Below, piece by piece: positions 16,800-18,121 of a stretch of DNA of 18,121 nucleotides. A program made the translations under genes and the position numbers. The stretch comes from Acidobacteriota bacterium (GTDB lineage: Bacteria > Acidobacteriota > Blastocatellia > Pyrinomonadales > Pyrinomonadaceae). The stretch spans positions 1-18,121 of the forward strand of contig JAKOSS010000956.1 in NCBI GenBank assembly GCA_029777145.1. Direction: 5' to 3'. Positions within the stretch are counted from its first letter, which is position 1; every line of letters begins with the position of its first letter. The notes under the pieces were generated by a model. It searched no databases. It was not told the origin of the DNA and worked only from the letters and a program-made list of their open reading frames with translations.

Positions 16800-16985
16800 A
16801 GGTATTTGGGAATTCTGATTTGGGATTTTGGATTGGATTGAGGCTTAAGTCAATGAGTCATCAGTGAGCGGTGAGTGGTGGGCAGTGGTTAAACGGCCAA
16901 TCGCAAATCCAACATATCTAAAATCGCAAATCCAAAATCGCAAATCGCAAATGGTCTGGCCACTGACCACCGACTCCGCCTGAGC
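16800..16985. repeat. Repeat-word arrays between nrdR and lon
   Basis: The gap contains ATTTGGGAATTCTGATTTGG and GATTTTGGATTGGATT (16804-16839), AGTGAGCGGTGAGTGGTGGG (16863-16882), CGCAAATCCAACATATC and ATCGCAAATCCAAAATCGCA with more of the same words (16903-16951), and CCACTGACCACCGACT (16960-16975). The last is the inverted partner of the heptamer array on the other side of nrdR. Almost the whole gap is made of such words. A lon promoter is not obvious. Confidence 0.65.
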
Positions 16986-17030
16986 CAATCTTTTTGCTCT
17001 TTGTCCAGTTTTTTTCTACCATTGAAAAAT

Positions 17031-18121
17031 ATGGATGAAATGGAAGATTTCTCGGGAAAGCTCGTTGATCCCGAGATGAATGATCCTCAAATGCAGATTC
17101 CGTCCGAACTGCCGGTGCTCCCTCTCCGAGACATCGTTATCTACCCGTTCATGATCGTCCCGCTTTTCGTGTCGCGCGACCGCTCGATCAAGGCCGTTGA
17201 CGAAGCGCTCGGACAGAACCGGATGATCATGCTGGTTTCCCAAAAGGACGTCGATAAGGAAGAGCCGGTTCAGGAAGATCTCTTCAAGGTCGGTACCGTC
17301 GCGGTGATCATGCGGATGCTGAAACTGCCTGACGGCCGGATCCGCATTCTCATTCAGGGACTGTCGCGGGCGACGCTCGATTCGGTCGATCCGGGGGCGG
17401 ATTTCGTGCGTGCCGGCCTGACTCCGATACCGGAACCGACCGCGCCCGAGAACTCGCTCGAGGTCGAAGCGCTTGTCCGCAACGTCCGGGCGTCGATGGA
17501 GCGCGCGGCGAATCTCGGCAAGAACATTTCACCCGAGGTGCTGGCGATCATCGCCAATCTCGAAGACGCCGGCCGTCTCGCGGATCTTTCCGCTTCGAAT
17601 CTCGAGCTCAAGGTCGAAGACGCGCAGAGCGTGCTCGACATTTTCGATCCGATCCTCCGGTTGCGGCGCGTCAACGAACTTCTGAACAAGGAGATCGACG
17701 TTCTCACGGTCCAGGCCGAGATCAACACGCAGGCGCGGGCCGACATCGACCGTTCGCAGCGTGAGTACTTTCTTCGCCAACAGTTGAAGGCGATTCAGTC
17801 CGAACTCGGCGAAGGCAACGAACTGTTCGAGGAGATCGAGCAGTACCGTGACAAGATCCTGAAGGCGAAAATGCCGCAGCATGCCGAAGAGGAAGCGATG
17901 CGGCAGTTGAAAAAGCTCGAGCGCATGCATCCGGACACGGCCGAAACGGCGACGCTGCGGAACTGGCTCGACATCATGACCGAGCTGCCCTGGTCCAAAT
18001 CGTCGAAGGACAATCTCAATCTCAAGAAGGCTGAACGCATTCTCGACGAGGACCATTACGGGCTCGAACGCGTCAAGGAACGCATCGTCGAAGCGCTCGC
18101 GGTTCGCAAGCTGCGCGAAAA
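17031..18121 (+). CDS. lon: ATP-dependent protease Lon, N-terminal part (cut by window end)
   Basis: The open frame runs off the window after 363 codons. The sequence from ELPVLPLRDIVIYPFMIVPL (27-46) onward is the Lon N-terminal substrate-binding domain. The helical region follows with REYFLRQQLKAIQSELGEG (245-263), then TELPWSKSSKDNLNLKKAE and ILDEDHYGLERVKERIVE, which directly precede the AAA+ module. The Walker A site, the sensor residues and the Ser-Lys catalytic dyad lie beyond the window. Lon degrades damaged and regulatory proteins in the cytoplasm. ATG 17031 is chosen; TTG 17022 and ATG 17040 are in frame, and none has a clear ribosome-binding site. An acidic N-extension (MDEMEDFSGKLVDPEMND) precedes the domain. 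Confidence 0.93.
   Translation, partial: MDEMEDFSGKLVDPEMNDPQMQIPSELPVLPLRDIVIYPFMIVPLFVSRDRSIKAVDEALGQNRMIMLVSQKDVDKEEPVQEDLFKVGTVAVIMRMLKLPDGRIRILIQGLSRATLDSVDPGADFVRAGLTPIPEPTAPENSLEVEALVRNVRASMERAANLGKNISPEVLAIIANLEDAGRLADLSASNLELKVEDAQSVLDIFDPILRLRRVNELLNKEIDVLTVQAEINTQARADIDRSQREYFLRQQLKAIQSELGEGNELFEEIEQYRDKILKAKMPQHAEEEAMRQLKKLERMHPDTAETATLRNWLDIMTELPWSKSSKDNLNLKKAERILDEDHYGLERVKERIVEALAVRKLRE

Overview
The window reads like a chromosomal stretch of a Gram-negative-type bacterium with moderately high GC coding regions. Best guess is Acidobacteriota, class Blastocatellia (Pyrinomonadaceae-like). This is inferred from the gene mix: a radical SAM enzyme of the tetraether/membrane-spanning-lipid synthase type, an S46 dipeptidyl-peptidase, an ECF sigma operon with a B-box/TM2 protein, and gaps packed with short AATCCAAAA/ATTCAAAATT-type words. 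No rRNA, tRNA, phage or transposase gene was seen, and the taxonomic call has not been tested by any search.

Layout. 1-571 is non-coding and repeat-rich, with an imperfect tandem duplication of about 140 bp and a terminator. 572-2599 (-) is a radical SAM enzyme, the most interesting gene here. 2600-3270 is a divergent promoter region. 3271-4981 (+) is a phosphohexomutase whose end overlaps a small FtsB/DivIC-like division protein that starts at TTG. 4982-5578 is a second repeat-rich gap. 5579-8929 (+) holds a histone-deacetylase-family hydrolase, a CrtI-type FAD desaturase and the peptidoglycan glycosyltransferase MtgA. A long inverted repeat separates MtgA from a convergent, exported S46 peptidase (9016-11196, -). 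11329-12157 (-) is an M23 (LytM) endopeptidase broken by a frameshift inside its catalytic domain. 12431-14911 (-) is a probable operon read from right to left: ECF sigma factor, membrane anti-sigma with two zinc-binding domains, B-box/TM2 membrane protein, and a 71-residue membrane protein. Divergent from it is an LPG-synthase/flippase-like membrane protein (15153-16208, +). Then come nrdR (16302-16799, -) and the 5' part of lon (17031 to the window end, +).

How the genes fit together. A large share act at the envelope: MtgA and the M23 enzyme on peptidoglycan, the FtsB-like protein at the septum, the flippase-like protein and radical SAM enzyme on lipids, the S46 peptidase outside the cytoplasm, and the sigma/anti-sigma operon as a likely envelope sensor. 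That is an inference from gene types; shared regulation is not shown. The clearest novelty candidates are the bacterial Tes/Mss-like enzyme, the duplicated-domain anti-sigma operon, and the dispersed repeat words that run right up to the start codons of three genes lacking a visible Shine-Dalgarno sequence.
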